Shown: positions 18,569-27,030 of the stretch, one piece after another | Position numbering within the stretch: position 1 is the stretch's first letter | How the letters are laid out: each line of letters opens with the position of its first letter | Assembly: GCA_051005695.1 (NCBI GenBank) | Contig: JBPCJC010000045.1 | Span: 1 to 64,000 of the forward strand | DNA: 64,000 nt | Source: JACCTI01 sp051005695 | Lineage (GTDB): Bacteria; Verrucomicrobiota; Verrucomicrobiia; Chthoniobacterales; UBA10450 | Direction: 5' to 3' | The notes under the pieces: generated by a model | What the model was told of the DNA's origin: nothing | The model's input: only the letters and a program-made list of their open reading frames with translations | The model's database searches: none | Translations under genes and position numbers: made by a program

Positions 18569-19531
18569 ATGGTCGAGACGAGCGCAATCATGAACCCGGA
18601 GACAAGCCGCGCGCGGGCCGAGCGGCGCGATCAGGGCACGCTTTCGTACGTCCTGATCACGCCCGCGCGCAATGAAGCGGATCTGATCGAGAACACGATT
18701 TGCTCGGTTGTTGCCCAAACCGTGTTGCCGACGAAGTGGATCATCGTCAGCGACGGTTCGACCGATGGGACCGACGAGATCGTTCAGCGTTATCAGTTAG
18801 AACATCCTTGGATCGAGCTTCTGCGAATGCCGGAGCGACGCGACCGGCAATTCGCCGCCAAGGCCCACGCATTCAACGCCGGTTATGAACGGCTGAAAAA
18901 TCTTCCCTTCGATGTCATCGGAAATCTTGATGCCGATATTACTTTCGAGAGCGATTACTTCGAATTTTTGCTCGGCAAGTTTGCCGCCAACGACTCGTTA
19001 GGCGTAAGCGGCACGCCTTTCGTGGAAGATCACGCCCTGCGCGAGCAGCACACCTACGCGCATCAATTTGTGCAGCTCGAACATGTCTCCGGCGCGTGCC
19101 AACTCTTCCGGCGCGAATGTTTCCAGGAGATCGGCGGTTATCGGCCGGTCAAAGGCGGCGCGATCGATTGGATCGCGGTCACGACTGCGCGAATGAATAA
19201 ATGGCAGACACGCACCTTTACGGAAAAGGTTTCGCTGCACCACCGCAAATTAGGCACCGGCAACAACAGCCCGCTGATGGTCCGGTTTCACTACGGAACG
19301 AAAGCGTATTACGTCGGCGGCCACCCGGCGTGGATCTTACTGCGCGGTTTTTTCCAGATGCGCGAGCGGCCCTACCTCCTCGGCGGATTGTTTTTTCAGC
19401 TTGGTTTCCTCTGGGCTTTTCTTCGGCGAATGCCGCGGGTGGTCGATGCAAAACTGATGCGTTTCCATCGCGGAGAACAAATGGCCCGGCTGTGGAAATT
19501 GTTCGGACGACGCCCGCGAGTTAGCCCTTGA
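18569..19531 (+). CDS. GT2 family glycosyltransferase
   Basis: GT-A fold glycosyltransferase of 320 aa. N-terminal nucleotide site VLITPARNEADLIENTI and IIVSDGSTDGTDEI, the metal-binding DxD in IGNLDADITFE, and a C-terminal hydrophobic stretch YLLGGLFFQLGFLWAFL that may tether it to the membrane. ATG 18569 lies 3 bp after the previous stop; ATG 18590 is a possible alternative. The stop overlaps the ATG of the ChbG-like gene (TGATG). Confidence 0.88.
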   Translation: MVETSAIMNPETSRARAERRDQGTLSYVLITPARNEADLIENTICSVVAQTVLPTKWIIVSDGSTDGTDEIVQRYQLEHPWIELLRMPERRDRQFAAKAHAFNAGYERLKNLPFDVIGNLDADITFESDYFEFLLGKFAANDSLGVSGTPFVEDHALREQHTYAHQFVQLEHVSGACQLFRRECFQEIGGYRPVKGGAIDWIAVTTARMNKWQTRTFTEKVSLHHRKLGTGNNSPLMVRFHYGTKAYYVGGHPAWILLRGFFQMRERPYLLGGLFFQLGFLWAFLRRMPRVVDAKLMRFHRGEQMARLWKLFGRRPRVSP

Positions 19532-20265
19532 TGTTGATCATCAATGCCGATGACTGGGGAAGATCAAGCGCCGCGACCGAAGGGGCTGCAGCTTGTTTTC
19601 AGAAGGGTCGAATCACCTCGACCACAGCGATGGTCTTTATGGCGGACTCGGAGCGCGGCGCCCGGATCGCGCGTGAATTAAAAATCGATGTCGGCCTGCA
19701 CATTAATTTTTCCGAAGAGTTCAGTGCCGCCGCGGTTTCGCCCGAAGTGCGGGGGGCGCATCGGGCGATCCGGCGATTTTTGAAATCGAGCCGCTATGCG
19801 CTGCTCCTTTACAATCCCTTTCTCCGTCGGCAATTCGCGCTTGTCCTGCGCGCACAATTGGAGGAATTCGAGCGCTTGTTTGAGCGCGCGCCTTCGCATC
19901 TGGATGGGCACCAGCATCTGCATCTTTGCAGCAACAGTCTGATCGATCGCTTGCTGCCACCAGGAACGAAAGTGCGCCGCAGTTTTTCTTTTCGGGTAGG
20001 CGAGAAGGGTCTGGTTAACCGGGCTTACCGCGGCTTGATCGATCGCGCCCTCGTGAAACGACATCCGGTGACTGATTATTTTTTCGCCTTGTCACAGAAC
20101 CTGCAGACCGACCGACTCGCACGAGTCGTTAGGCTGGCGCACGATCACGCGGTCGAGTTGATGGCGCATCCGGAAGTTGCAGGAGAATTCGAACGGCTGC
20201 TCGGGGACGAATTCGCGGAACAAATCGCGCCGGTCAGGCTCGGCAGTTATCAGGATCTCGGATGA
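19531..20265 (+). CDS. ChbG/YdjC-like carbohydrate deacetylase
   Basis: A 244-aa protein of the YdjC family, which removes acetyl groups from chito-oligosaccharides and similar glycans. Metal site residues are visible: IINADDWG near the N-terminus, VGLHINFSE, and SHLDGHQHLHL. ATG 19531 overlaps the preceding stop; a TTG one codon earlier is less likely. Lies within a run of overlapping genes and overlaps the next ATG by 4 bp. It is one of several deacetylase-like enzymes in this locus. Confidence 0.85.
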   Translation: MLIINADDWGRSSAATEGAAACFQKGRITSTTAMVFMADSERGARIARELKIDVGLHINFSEEFSAAAVSPEVRGAHRAIRRFLKSSRYALLLYNPFLRRQFALVLRAQLEEFERLFERAPSHLDGHQHLHLCSNSLIDRLLPPGTKVRRSFSFRVGEKGLVNRAYRGLIDRALVKRHPVTDYFFALSQNLQTDRLARVVRLAHDHAVELMAHPEVAGEFERLLGDEFAEQIAPVRLGSYQDLG

Positions 20266-21152
20266 GCGAACAGATCACAGTTTGCGTCTGCACTTTTCGG
20301 CGGCCGGATTTCCTGCGACGCCTGCTGGAGAACCTGGTCGGTCAAGAAACGAGCGCGGCTTTCACTTTCTCGATCGCCGTTTGCGACAACGACGCCGCGC
20401 AATCTGCGGCCGCGGTTGTCTCCGACTTTCGCGCGCGCTCGAATCTGGAAATCACTTACAGCTGCGAGCCACGGCAGAATATCGCGCGTGCGCGCAATAA
20501 AGTGCTGGCCGCTGCGCGCGGTGAATACTTCGCCTTCATCGACGACGACGAATTTCCCGCTCCCGATTGGTTGCAAAAATTGCACGCGGCTTGTGGGCAC
20601 TACCGCGCCGCCGGCGTGCTCGGTCCGGTGCGCCCGCATTTTGAGCAATCGCCGCCGGCGTGGATTTTGCGCGGACACTTCTGCGAACGCCCCGAGCATG
20701 AAACGGGTCGGGTAATGAAGTGGGACGAGTGCCGGACGGGCAACGTTTTTTTCCGCCGCGCGATCATCGATGGCATGGCGGAACCATTTGATCCGCAGTT
20801 CGGGAATGGCGGCGAAGACAAGGATTTTTTCATGCGCATGACCGAGCGCGGCCTGGTCTTCGTCTGGTGCAACGAAGCGGTCGCCTATGAAACCGTGCCG
20901 CCCGCGCGCTGGACTCGCAGTTACATGCTCAGGCGCGCCTTACTGCGCGGGCGCAACATTTTGAAACACCCGAAAGGCCGCGCCGATGCGCTGGCGAAAT
21001 CGGCCGTCGCCCTGCCGATTTATTCGCTGATTTTGCCCTTCACCCTCATCTTCGGGCAGCAATGTTTCATGCGTTATTGCATTAAGTTTTGCGATCATCT
21101 TGGACGCTTCCTCGCCTTGCTGCGAATGAACACGATTGAGCGTCCTGTGTAA
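20262..21152 (+). CDS. GT2 family glycosyltransferase
   Basis: A 296-aa GT-A glycosyltransferase beginning VCVCTFRRPDFLRRLLENL. DxD-like AFIDDDEFPAPDWL, acceptor region TGNVFFRRAII, and GNGGEDKDFFMRM (catalytic ED motif). The C-terminal segment (LPIYSLILPFTLIFGQQCFM) is hydrophobic, suggesting membrane association. ATGA overlap with the deacetylase gene indicates coupling. Confidence 0.87.
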   Translation: MSEQITVCVCTFRRPDFLRRLLENLVGQETSAAFTFSIAVCDNDAAQSAAAVVSDFRARSNLEITYSCEPRQNIARARNKVLAAARGEYFAFIDDDEFPAPDWLQKLHAACGHYRAAGVLGPVRPHFEQSPPAWILRGHFCERPEHETGRVMKWDECRTGNVFFRRAIIDGMAEPFDPQFGNGGEDKDFFMRMTERGLVFVWCNEAVAYETVPPARWTRSYMLRRALLRGRNILKHPKGRADALAKSAVALPIYSLILPFTLIFGQQCFMRYCIKFCDHLGRFLALLRMNTIERPV

Positions 21153-21180
21153 GCAGGCTTGTGATTTGGCCTAACCAATT

Positions 21181-22377
21181 GTGTCTGTCCTGGTGGGTTT
21201 TGCCGAAGCCCTTTCCGCTCCGGAAAGTGTCTGGAGTTTGGTTGACGCCGGCTTTCAGGTTTGCGCTTTTTCCCGACGCGGCCGGTGCCCTGCGCTCCGG
21301 CAGAGCCGCTATCTTAGTGTTCACGAAATTACCGCGCCGGAGAAAGATGTCGCCGCGGCCAGAACGGAATTAGCCGAACTGCTCGCGAAGGTTTTCGCTG
21401 ATCGAAGCGGTCCGCATGTTTTCCTCCCACTGGACGACGCCGCGCTCTGGTTAGGCGCACACACGCCGCTCCCGGCCGGATGGATTTCCGCCGGGCCTAA
21501 CGAGACCTTGGCCGAACTGGCGCTGAACAAATGGAAACAGATCGAGCTCGCGCGCGCGGCCGGCTTCACCGTGCCGGAATCAGCGGTCATTTCGCACCTC
21601 GACGAGCTGGCGAGATTTTCGAAGAGTTTGCCGGTGATTCTGCGGCCCGCGCAGGCCGTGCGCGAAGAGGGTCCGGGGTTAGGCAAAGGATCGAACTGGA
21701 TTTGCGCGGACGAATCGGAGTTGCAGAAAGCGGCGAAACAGTGGCGCGGCCACGGCTCGCTTTTGGTCCAGCCGTTCTTGCGCGGAGTGGGCGAGGGGGT
21801 TTTCGGATTCGCCACGCGGAATGGAGTCGTCGGTTGGAGCGCACATCGCCGGCTCCGGATGATGAATCCCCACGGCTCCGGCTCGAGCGCGTGTGTCTCG
21901 CGGCGGGTGCCGAAGGAAGCCCGGGCCGCGGCGGAACGATTCGTTAGGCAAGCGGACTGGCGGGGAATGTTCATGATCGAAATGCTGGCGGAGGGCGACG
22001 GACGGAACGCGTTTGTGGAGTTTAACGGGCGCGCCTGGGGAAGCATGGCCCTCGCCCGCCGTTTGGGATTTGAATATCCGGCCTGGAGCGCGCAGCTCGC
22101 GCTCGATCCCGATTTTTCGCCCACGATGCCCGCGGCGCCAGCGAAGGAAATCGAATGTCGCAATCTCGGACGCGAGCTGATGCATCTGTTGTTTGTCCTG
22201 CGCGGTCCGCGATCGCGCGCGCTGCAGGAGTGGCCCTCCGCCTGGAAAACGGTCGGCAATTTTTTCCGCGGCCTCGGCACGAGCGCGTTTTATAATTCCC
22301 GGCGCGGCGATCGGCGAGTCTTCCTCCGCGATACCTGCAACACCATTCGTGACCAATTCATCAAACGGAAATCGTAG
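21181..22377 (+). CDS. ATP-grasp ligase-like protein
   Basis: A 398-aa protein from GTG 21181. The ATP-grasp core is visible: NKWKQIELARAAGFTVPES, PVILRPAQAVREEG, LLVQPFLRGVGEGVFGF, and the metal-binding end VEFNGRAWGSMALAR (E/N pair). Such enzymes activate a carboxylate as acyl phosphate and join it to an amine or thiol. The PHP gene starts inside its last 29 bp, and a FemAB/GNAT gene follows, so it may belong to an amino-acid or amide decoration module for the glycan. The substrate is unknown. Confidence 0.8.
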   Translation: MSVLVGFAEALSAPESVWSLVDAGFQVCAFSRRGRCPALRQSRYLSVHEITAPEKDVAAARTELAELLAKVFADRSGPHVFLPLDDAALWLGAHTPLPAGWISAGPNETLAELALNKWKQIELARAAGFTVPESAVISHLDELARFSKSLPVILRPAQAVREEGPGLGKGSNWICADESELQKAAKQWRGHGSLLVQPFLRGVGEGVFGFATRNGVVGWSAHRRLRMMNPHGSGSSACVSRRVPKEARAAAERFVRQADWRGMFMIEMLAEGDGRNAFVEFNGRAWGSMALARRLGFEYPAWSAQLALDPDFSPTMPAAPAKEIECRNLGRELMHLLFVLRGPRSRALQEWPSAWKTVGNFFRGLGTSAFYNSRRGDRRVFLRDTCNTIRDQFIKRKS

Positions 22378-23146
22378 CGCCGGACGCGCACTTTCGATTG
22401 CCTGCCATGTCCACTCGGATTGGTCGTACGATGGGAAGTGGTCACTGGGTGAGCTTGCGCGCGAATTCGCGCGGCGCGGTTATCGCGTCGTCATGATGAC
22501 GGAACACGACCGCGGATTTTCCGAGAGCCGGCTCGCGGAATATCGATCGGCCTGTGCGGCGGCGAGTAGCGAAAACTTTTTGGTCGTGCCGGGAATCGAA
22601 TACAGTGACGCCGCGAATACGGTGCACGTCCTGACCTGGGGATGCCCGCGATTTCTTGGCGAAGGCGTGCCGACTTCCGAGTTACTCGCGAGGGTCCGTG
22701 CGGAGGAAGGGATCGCGGTGCTGGCGCATCCTTCCCGGTTAGATGCCTGGAAGCAGTTCGATCCGCAGTGGTCGGCGAATTTGCTCGGGATCGAATTGTG
22801 GAATCGGAAGACGGATGGCTGGGCGCCGAGCCGAACCGCTCCCGGGCTTTTCGCGCAAGGTCGGCTGGCGAATTTCGCCGGACTCGATTTTCACGATCGC
22901 CGGCAATTCTTTCCGCTCTCGATGCGCGTGAAGTTTGCGGGCGACGTCAATGAGCAGTCGGTGATCGAGGCCTTTCGATCAGGTCGCGCCGAGGCCTCCG
23001 TTTTTGGAAAACCGATACCGTTCGCGAGTGTAGCCTTCGCCACGGCTGAGCAACTCCGTCGGCCGCTGGCCAAACTACTGCGGCGGTTCCGGCGTCAGCC
23101 GAGCGCAAGCGAAACGCGCACGGCCAAAGAGATGCACGCGACGTGA
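22349..23146 (+). CDS. PHP-domain phosphoesterase
   Basis: About 265 aa. GTG 22349 is chosen because it places the PHP start CHVHSDWSYDG near residue 20; an upstream in-frame start at 22193 would run far into the ATP-grasp gene. Metal-ligand motifs appear in order: HVHSD, MMTEHDRGF, VVPGIEYSD, AVLAHPSR and GLDFHD. PHP enzymes hydrolyse phosphomonoesters or phosphodiesters, such as DNA-polymerase or histidinol-phosphatase types. Its role with the ATP-grasp gene is unknown. Its stop overlaps the next GTG start. Confidence 0.8.
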   Translation: MTNSSNGNRSAGRALSIACHVHSDWSYDGKWSLGELAREFARRGYRVVMMTEHDRGFSESRLAEYRSACAAASSENFLVVPGIEYSDAANTVHVLTWGCPRFLGEGVPTSELLARVRAEEGIAVLAHPSRLDAWKQFDPQWSANLLGIELWNRKTDGWAPSRTAPGLFAQGRLANFAGLDFHDRRQFFPLSMRVKFAGDVNEQSVIEAFRSGRAEASVFGKPIPFASVAFATAEQLRRPLAKLLRRFRRQPSASETRTAKEMHAT

Positions 23147-24033
23147 ATCCGTTTATCGCCAGTAAGGAAGTCGCAATTTCCGGGAGGGTCTTCCGGACGG
23201 CGAAGCTGCGCCACGAGTGGTGCGATTTTTATTCCGACCCTGCGCAAGCAATCGAGGAGATGCGACAAGCCCAGCTCGGAGCGGATGTCTTCACTTTCGT
23301 GCATGACATTGGCGAGGCATCGCAGCCCTACTCGTATCGGAGTTTGCCGGTCGGGCTGGCGATATTGCCGGTGACCACTTACGAGAAATGGTGGGACGAC
23401 ATCGGCTACAAGACGCGCAACAAACTGCGCAAAGGCTTGAAGAGCGGCGTGGAGTTGCGCGTCGCGCAACTGGATGCGGAGTTCGCGCGCGGGGTGGAGG
23501 CAATTTATAACGAAACGCCGGTCAAGCAGGGGCGAAAATTTTACCACTAAGGCAAGTCGGCCGCGGCCATCGAAGAAGAGCTGAGTTCCTTTGCCGAGGA
23601 AAGCACGCTGGTCGGCGCTTACTTCGAGGGCGAACTGCTCGGGTTCATGAAGGTTTTCCAGGGCAACAATGTCCTGCGTACGGTGCACATCATCGCGAGC
23701 GTGCGGCATCGCGATAAGAACATCATGGATATCCTGATCGCGAAAGGCGTGGAGCTTTGCGGCGAGCGCGGCCTGCAAAATTTCCATTACGGGAGCTGGA
23801 CTGATGGCGGCATCGGCACTTTCCGGGTGAAGCACGGTTTTCAGCGCGTGGAGGTGCCGCGCTACTTCGCGCCGCTCGGGCTGCGCGGAGAGTTAATGTT
23901 GAAATTAAAAATGCACCAGCCCCTTCGCGAGCGCGTCCCGCAGAGCTGGGTCGCCCCGGCGGTTGGCTTGCGGACGAAATGGAACGCGCTACGATTCGGG
24001 CGCCCGGCGCGGGTCCGGCTAGGCAGTGGTTAA
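23143..24033 (+). pseudogene. FemAB/GNAT-like gene interrupted by one in-frame TAA
   Basis: One reading frame from GTG 23143 to the stop at 24033 (297 codons) is broken only by TAA at 23548-23550. Sequence on both sides is clearly one protein. The first part ends KQGRKFYH; the second continues GKSAAAIEEELSS, then ESTLVGAYFEGELLGFMKV and LQNFHYGSWTDGG. In such acetyltransferase-like proteins the residue after FYH is usually tyrosine (my recollection), so TAC/TAT to TAA is the simplest change. The frame is otherwise intact, so the mutation is recent, the stop is read through, or the sequence has an error. It follows the PHP gene with overlap. Confidence 0.8.
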
Positions 24034-24049
24034 ATTGGTCAGAATTTTA

Positions 24050-24142
24050 GGGGAGGTGGCTGAGTGGCTTAAGGCAGTGGTCCGCAAGGACCGCTATGCG
24101 TTCGCAAGAGCGCATCGGAGGTTCGAATCCTACCCCTCTCCG
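24050..24142 (+). tRNA. Serine-type class II tRNA with abnormal anticodon loop and T-stem
   Basis: A cloverleaf with a long variable arm. Acceptor GGGGAGG (24050-24056) pairs with CCTCTCC (24135-24141), discriminator G, no encoded CCA. The D-arm GCTGAGTGGCTTAAGGC is typical of Ser. Two defects are visible. The anticodon arm GTGGT/ACCGC (24077-24094) encloses 8 nt (CCGCAAGG) with no U33, and it can close into a 7-bp stem with a GCAA tetraloop. The T-stem GGAGG/CCTaCC carries an extra A at 24132. It is either a degenerate tRNA gene or a non-standard tRNA. No anticodon can be assigned safely. Confidence 0.55.
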
Positions 24143-24192
24143 CTAATCGCGCGCTCGTCGGTGCGCGACGCTAGTTTTTCTCGCTAACCAAG

Positions 24193-26070
24193 ATGCCAGG
24201 AATTGTCGGCAAAATCGGCGGTGGGCTCGAAGCGCTGCCGCGGGAGATCGACCGAATGGTCGCGAGCATGATGCACGAGCCATTCTATGGCTCCGGCGCC
24301 TGGGTGGATGACCTGCAGGCTTGCGGTCTTGGAGCGATTTTTCACGAGCAGTCTTTTGCCGACGGACAGCCTTATTGGAATGCACAGCGGAATGTCTGCC
24401 TGGTTTTCTCGGGCGAATGTTTCGGACTCGAAGAACTAGTCCCTTCGCCAAATAAAAATGCCGAGAGTGCCAGCTGTCTGCTCGAATTATACGAGCGCTT
24501 CGGCATTCAATTTCTCGAAAAACTGAATGGGATTTTCAGCGGCGCTTTGGCAGACCTGCAGACGCGCGAAGTTTTTCTCTTTAACGACCGCTACGGACTC
24601 GGCCGGACATATTTTCATCAAGCTAAGGATGCTTTCTATTTTGCCTCCGAAGCGAAGGCGCTCCTGAGTGTGCGACCTGAGCTACGGGAGCTCGATCCCG
24701 TCGGACTCGCGGAGCAGTTTTCCTGCGGTTGCACTTTGCAAAATCGAACGCTTTTCGCCGGGGTCTCACTGCTGCCGGGCGGGTCCGTGGTGACGCTGAC
24801 GGAGAATGGAAAAGCTCGAACGGTGCGCTATTTCGATCCGGCGAAATGGGAAGCGCAATCGACGCTCGACGAAGAGACTTATCAGTCGGCCTTGAACGAA
24901 ACTTTTTCGCGAGTTCTTCCGCGCTACTTTCGCGACGAGTCTGCGCTGGCGATGTCGCTTACCGGGGGGCTCGATGGCCGCATGATCATGGCCGCGGCCC
25001 CGCATAGTAGCCGCCGTTTCCCGTGTTACACCTTTGGCGGGACTTACCGGGATTGCGCGGATGTTTCGATTGCGCGCAAAGTGGCGAAGGTCACCGGGCA
25101 CTCGCATCAGGTCTTGCCCGTCGATGCAACTTTCCTCCGGCAATTTCCCCAACTCGCCGCGCGCAGTGTTTATCTTAGTGACGGGACGATGGACGTCGGC
25201 GGTGCGGTTGAGCTTTATGCGAACCGACTGGCGCGGGCGATCGCGCCGATTCGCCTCACGGGCAATTACGGCTCGGAAATTCTGCGAAGGAATGTGGCGT
25301 TTCGTCCGAATGGCGATGCCGAGTCTTTCCTTACCGCTGAATTTCGCGAGGCGACCGAGCAGGCAGCGGCGACCTATCGCGCGGCGCGCAACGAATCGGC
25401 GCTTACCTTTATTGCTTTCAAACAAGTGCCGTGGCATCACTATTCCCGCTTCTCGCTCGAGCAATCGCAGCTCACGGTGCGCTCGCCTTATCTCGACAAC
25501 GAACTCGTTGCCCTCGCTTACCGAGCGCCGCTCGGACAGCTAACCAGCCGCTCGGCCTTGCAGTTCGTTTACAATCGCGCACCCATGCTCGCCCGCATCC
25601 CGACCGACCGAGGGCTGCTCTTCGCGCCGCGTCCGTTGTTGACCGAGCTTTCGCACAACGTGCGCGAATTTTCTGTGCGGGCCGAGTACGCGTACGACTA
25701 TGGAATGCCGCAAACGCTGGCTCGAGTGGATCACTTGCTGGCGCCGTTGCACCTCGAGCGGTTGTTTCTTGGTCGGCACAAATTTTACCACTTCCGAATT
25801 TGGTATCGTGATCAGCTCGCACCCTTCGTTCGGGAAATTTTACTGGATTCGAAATCCTTATCCCGGCCATACATTGAGCGGGCGAGGGTGAAGCGACTCG
25901 TGGCGGAACACACCAGCGGCCAGCGTAACCACACCCTTTGCCTTCACAAGCTTCTAACTATCGAACTAACACAACGGCAGCTTATCGAAACTAGCGCCAA
26001 CGCTTACTCATCACCAGAACCGCTTGGGTGCGCGGCGGGGGTAGCTCTTCTCGCAAATCGGTGCACCTGA
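24193..26070 (+). CDS. Asparagine-synthase-like amidotransferase with altered active sites
   Basis: A 625-aa protein with the AsnB two-domain layout. The N-terminal Ntn-glutaminase region starts MPGIVGKIGG where active enzymes have MCGI, so the nucleophilic cysteine 2 is missing. FNDRYGLGRTYFH and FYFASEAKALL are retained. The synthetase P-loop reads SLTGGLDGRM (about 253-262) instead of SGGLDS. It probably cannot use glutamine and may use ammonia or have another adenylating role. AsnB-like proteins recur in exosortase/EPS loci. First gene after the odd tRNA. Confidence 0.85.
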   Translation: MPGIVGKIGGGLEALPREIDRMVASMMHEPFYGSGAWVDDLQACGLGAIFHEQSFADGQPYWNAQRNVCLVFSGECFGLEELVPSPNKNAESASCLLELYERFGIQFLEKLNGIFSGALADLQTREVFLFNDRYGLGRTYFHQAKDAFYFASEAKALLSVRPELRELDPVGLAEQFSCGCTLQNRTLFAGVSLLPGGSVVTLTENGKARTVRYFDPAKWEAQSTLDEETYQSALNETFSRVLPRYFRDESALAMSLTGGLDGRMIMAAAPHSSRRFPCYTFGGTYRDCADVSIARKVAKVTGHSHQVLPVDATFLRQFPQLAARSVYLSDGTMDVGGAVELYANRLARAIAPIRLTGNYGSEILRRNVAFRPNGDAESFLTAEFREATEQAAATYRAARNESALTFIAFKQVPWHHYSRFSLEQSQLTVRSPYLDNELVALAYRAPLGQLTSRSALQFVYNRAPMLARIPTDRGLLFAPRPLLTELSHNVREFSVRAEYAYDYGMPQTLARVDHLLAPLHLERLFLGRHKFYHFRIWYRDQLAPFVREILLDSKSLSRPYIERARVKRLVAEHTSGQRNHTLCLHKLLTIELTQRQLIETSANAYSSPEPLGCAAGVALLANRCT

Positions 26071-26073
26071 ACG

Positions 26074-27024
26074 ATGAAGATTGCCTACTTGGTGGTGGCA
26101 CACCGAAATCCCGTTCTACTGCGCCGGGAGATTTACGCTCTGATCTCGCAAGACGCTGATTTTTTCGTTCATATCGACGGGAAACGCGATCTTAGGCCAT
26201 TTGAGCAACTGAAGAGTCCGCAGGTGATTTTTCTCGAGAAGCGCTGGCCGATCCACTGGGCGGGCTTCTCCATCGTAAGAGCAATTCTGAGTCTGATGAG
26301 TTCTGCCCTACGAGGCCCGCAAGACTACGACTATTTTGTGTTGTTAGGCGCGAGTGAATATCCTTTGAGAAGCAGGAAATACATCCATGACTTCTTCGAA
26401 GAATATCGCGGGTCAGAATTCATCGACATGGTGAAACTGCCTAATGAGCTTGCTCGGAAACCGCTCTCCCACGTCAACAAGTATTGTCTTGAGTCGTCTT
26501 CCTTACTCGTTAGGCGCCTTGGCGGACTGGTTGCGCGTTTCGGGCTGCTAGAGCGCGATTATCGGAAACACTGCAGGGAGCTTGAGCCATATGGCGGCGA
26601 GATGTGGTGGGCTTTAACCAGAGGAGCCTGCGAGCACATTTTGCAGTTTACCCAGGACCGGCCGGAAGCAGTGAAGTTTTTTCATAACGTTCAAGTGCCT
26701 GACGAGACTTTCATTCATACCGTTTTGGGTAACTCCGCCTTTGCCGGTCGTATCAGAAGAAATCTGTGCTATCGCGATTGGTCCGGCGGCGGACGTCACC
26801 CCGCCACCATTAGTGAAAGACATCTCACGATGTTTGCCGCGGCCGACGAAGTTATCCAAGACGACGTATTTGGCGCGGGGGAAGCGCTTTTTGCTCGAAA
26901 GTTCAGTGACGAGGACCTTCATTTACTCGATCGCATCGATCAGATGATTGCGACCAAAGAAGGTCGCCTTGGAAGTCGAAGTAACGCATCGACGACAGCG
27001 AATTGCGCGGACTTGGCAAACTAA
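26074..27024 (+). CDS. Core-2/I-branching-type glycosyltransferase (GT14)
   Basis: A 316-aa protein of the family of beta-1,6-N-acetylglucosaminyltransferases. Start KIAYLVVAHRNPVLLRREI, FFVHIDGKRDL, WPIHWAGFSIVRAIL, YFVLLGASEYPLRS, GGEMWWALTRGA and VPDETFIHTVLGNS follow the family order. It starts 3 bp after the asparagine-synthase-like gene. It probably adds a GlcNAc branch to the polymer or transfers a related sugar. Confidence 0.85.
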   Translation: MKIAYLVVAHRNPVLLRREIYALISQDADFFVHIDGKRDLRPFEQLKSPQVIFLEKRWPIHWAGFSIVRAILSLMSSALRGPQDYDYFVLLGASEYPLRSRKYIHDFFEEYRGSEFIDMVKLPNELARKPLSHVNKYCLESSSLLVRRLGGLVARFGLLERDYRKHCRELEPYGGEMWWALTRGACEHILQFTQDRPEAVKFFHNVQVPDETFIHTVLGNSAFAGRIRRNLCYRDWSGGGRHPATISERHLTMFAAADEVIQDDVFGAGEALFARKFSDEDLHLLDRIDQMIATKEGRLGSRSNASTTANCADLAN

Positions 27025-27030
27025 ACCTAC

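Noticed and set aside
24077..24094. tRNA-like element as suppressor of the TAA at 23548
   Set aside because: No UUA-type anticodon can be formed; the loop reads CCGCAAGG.
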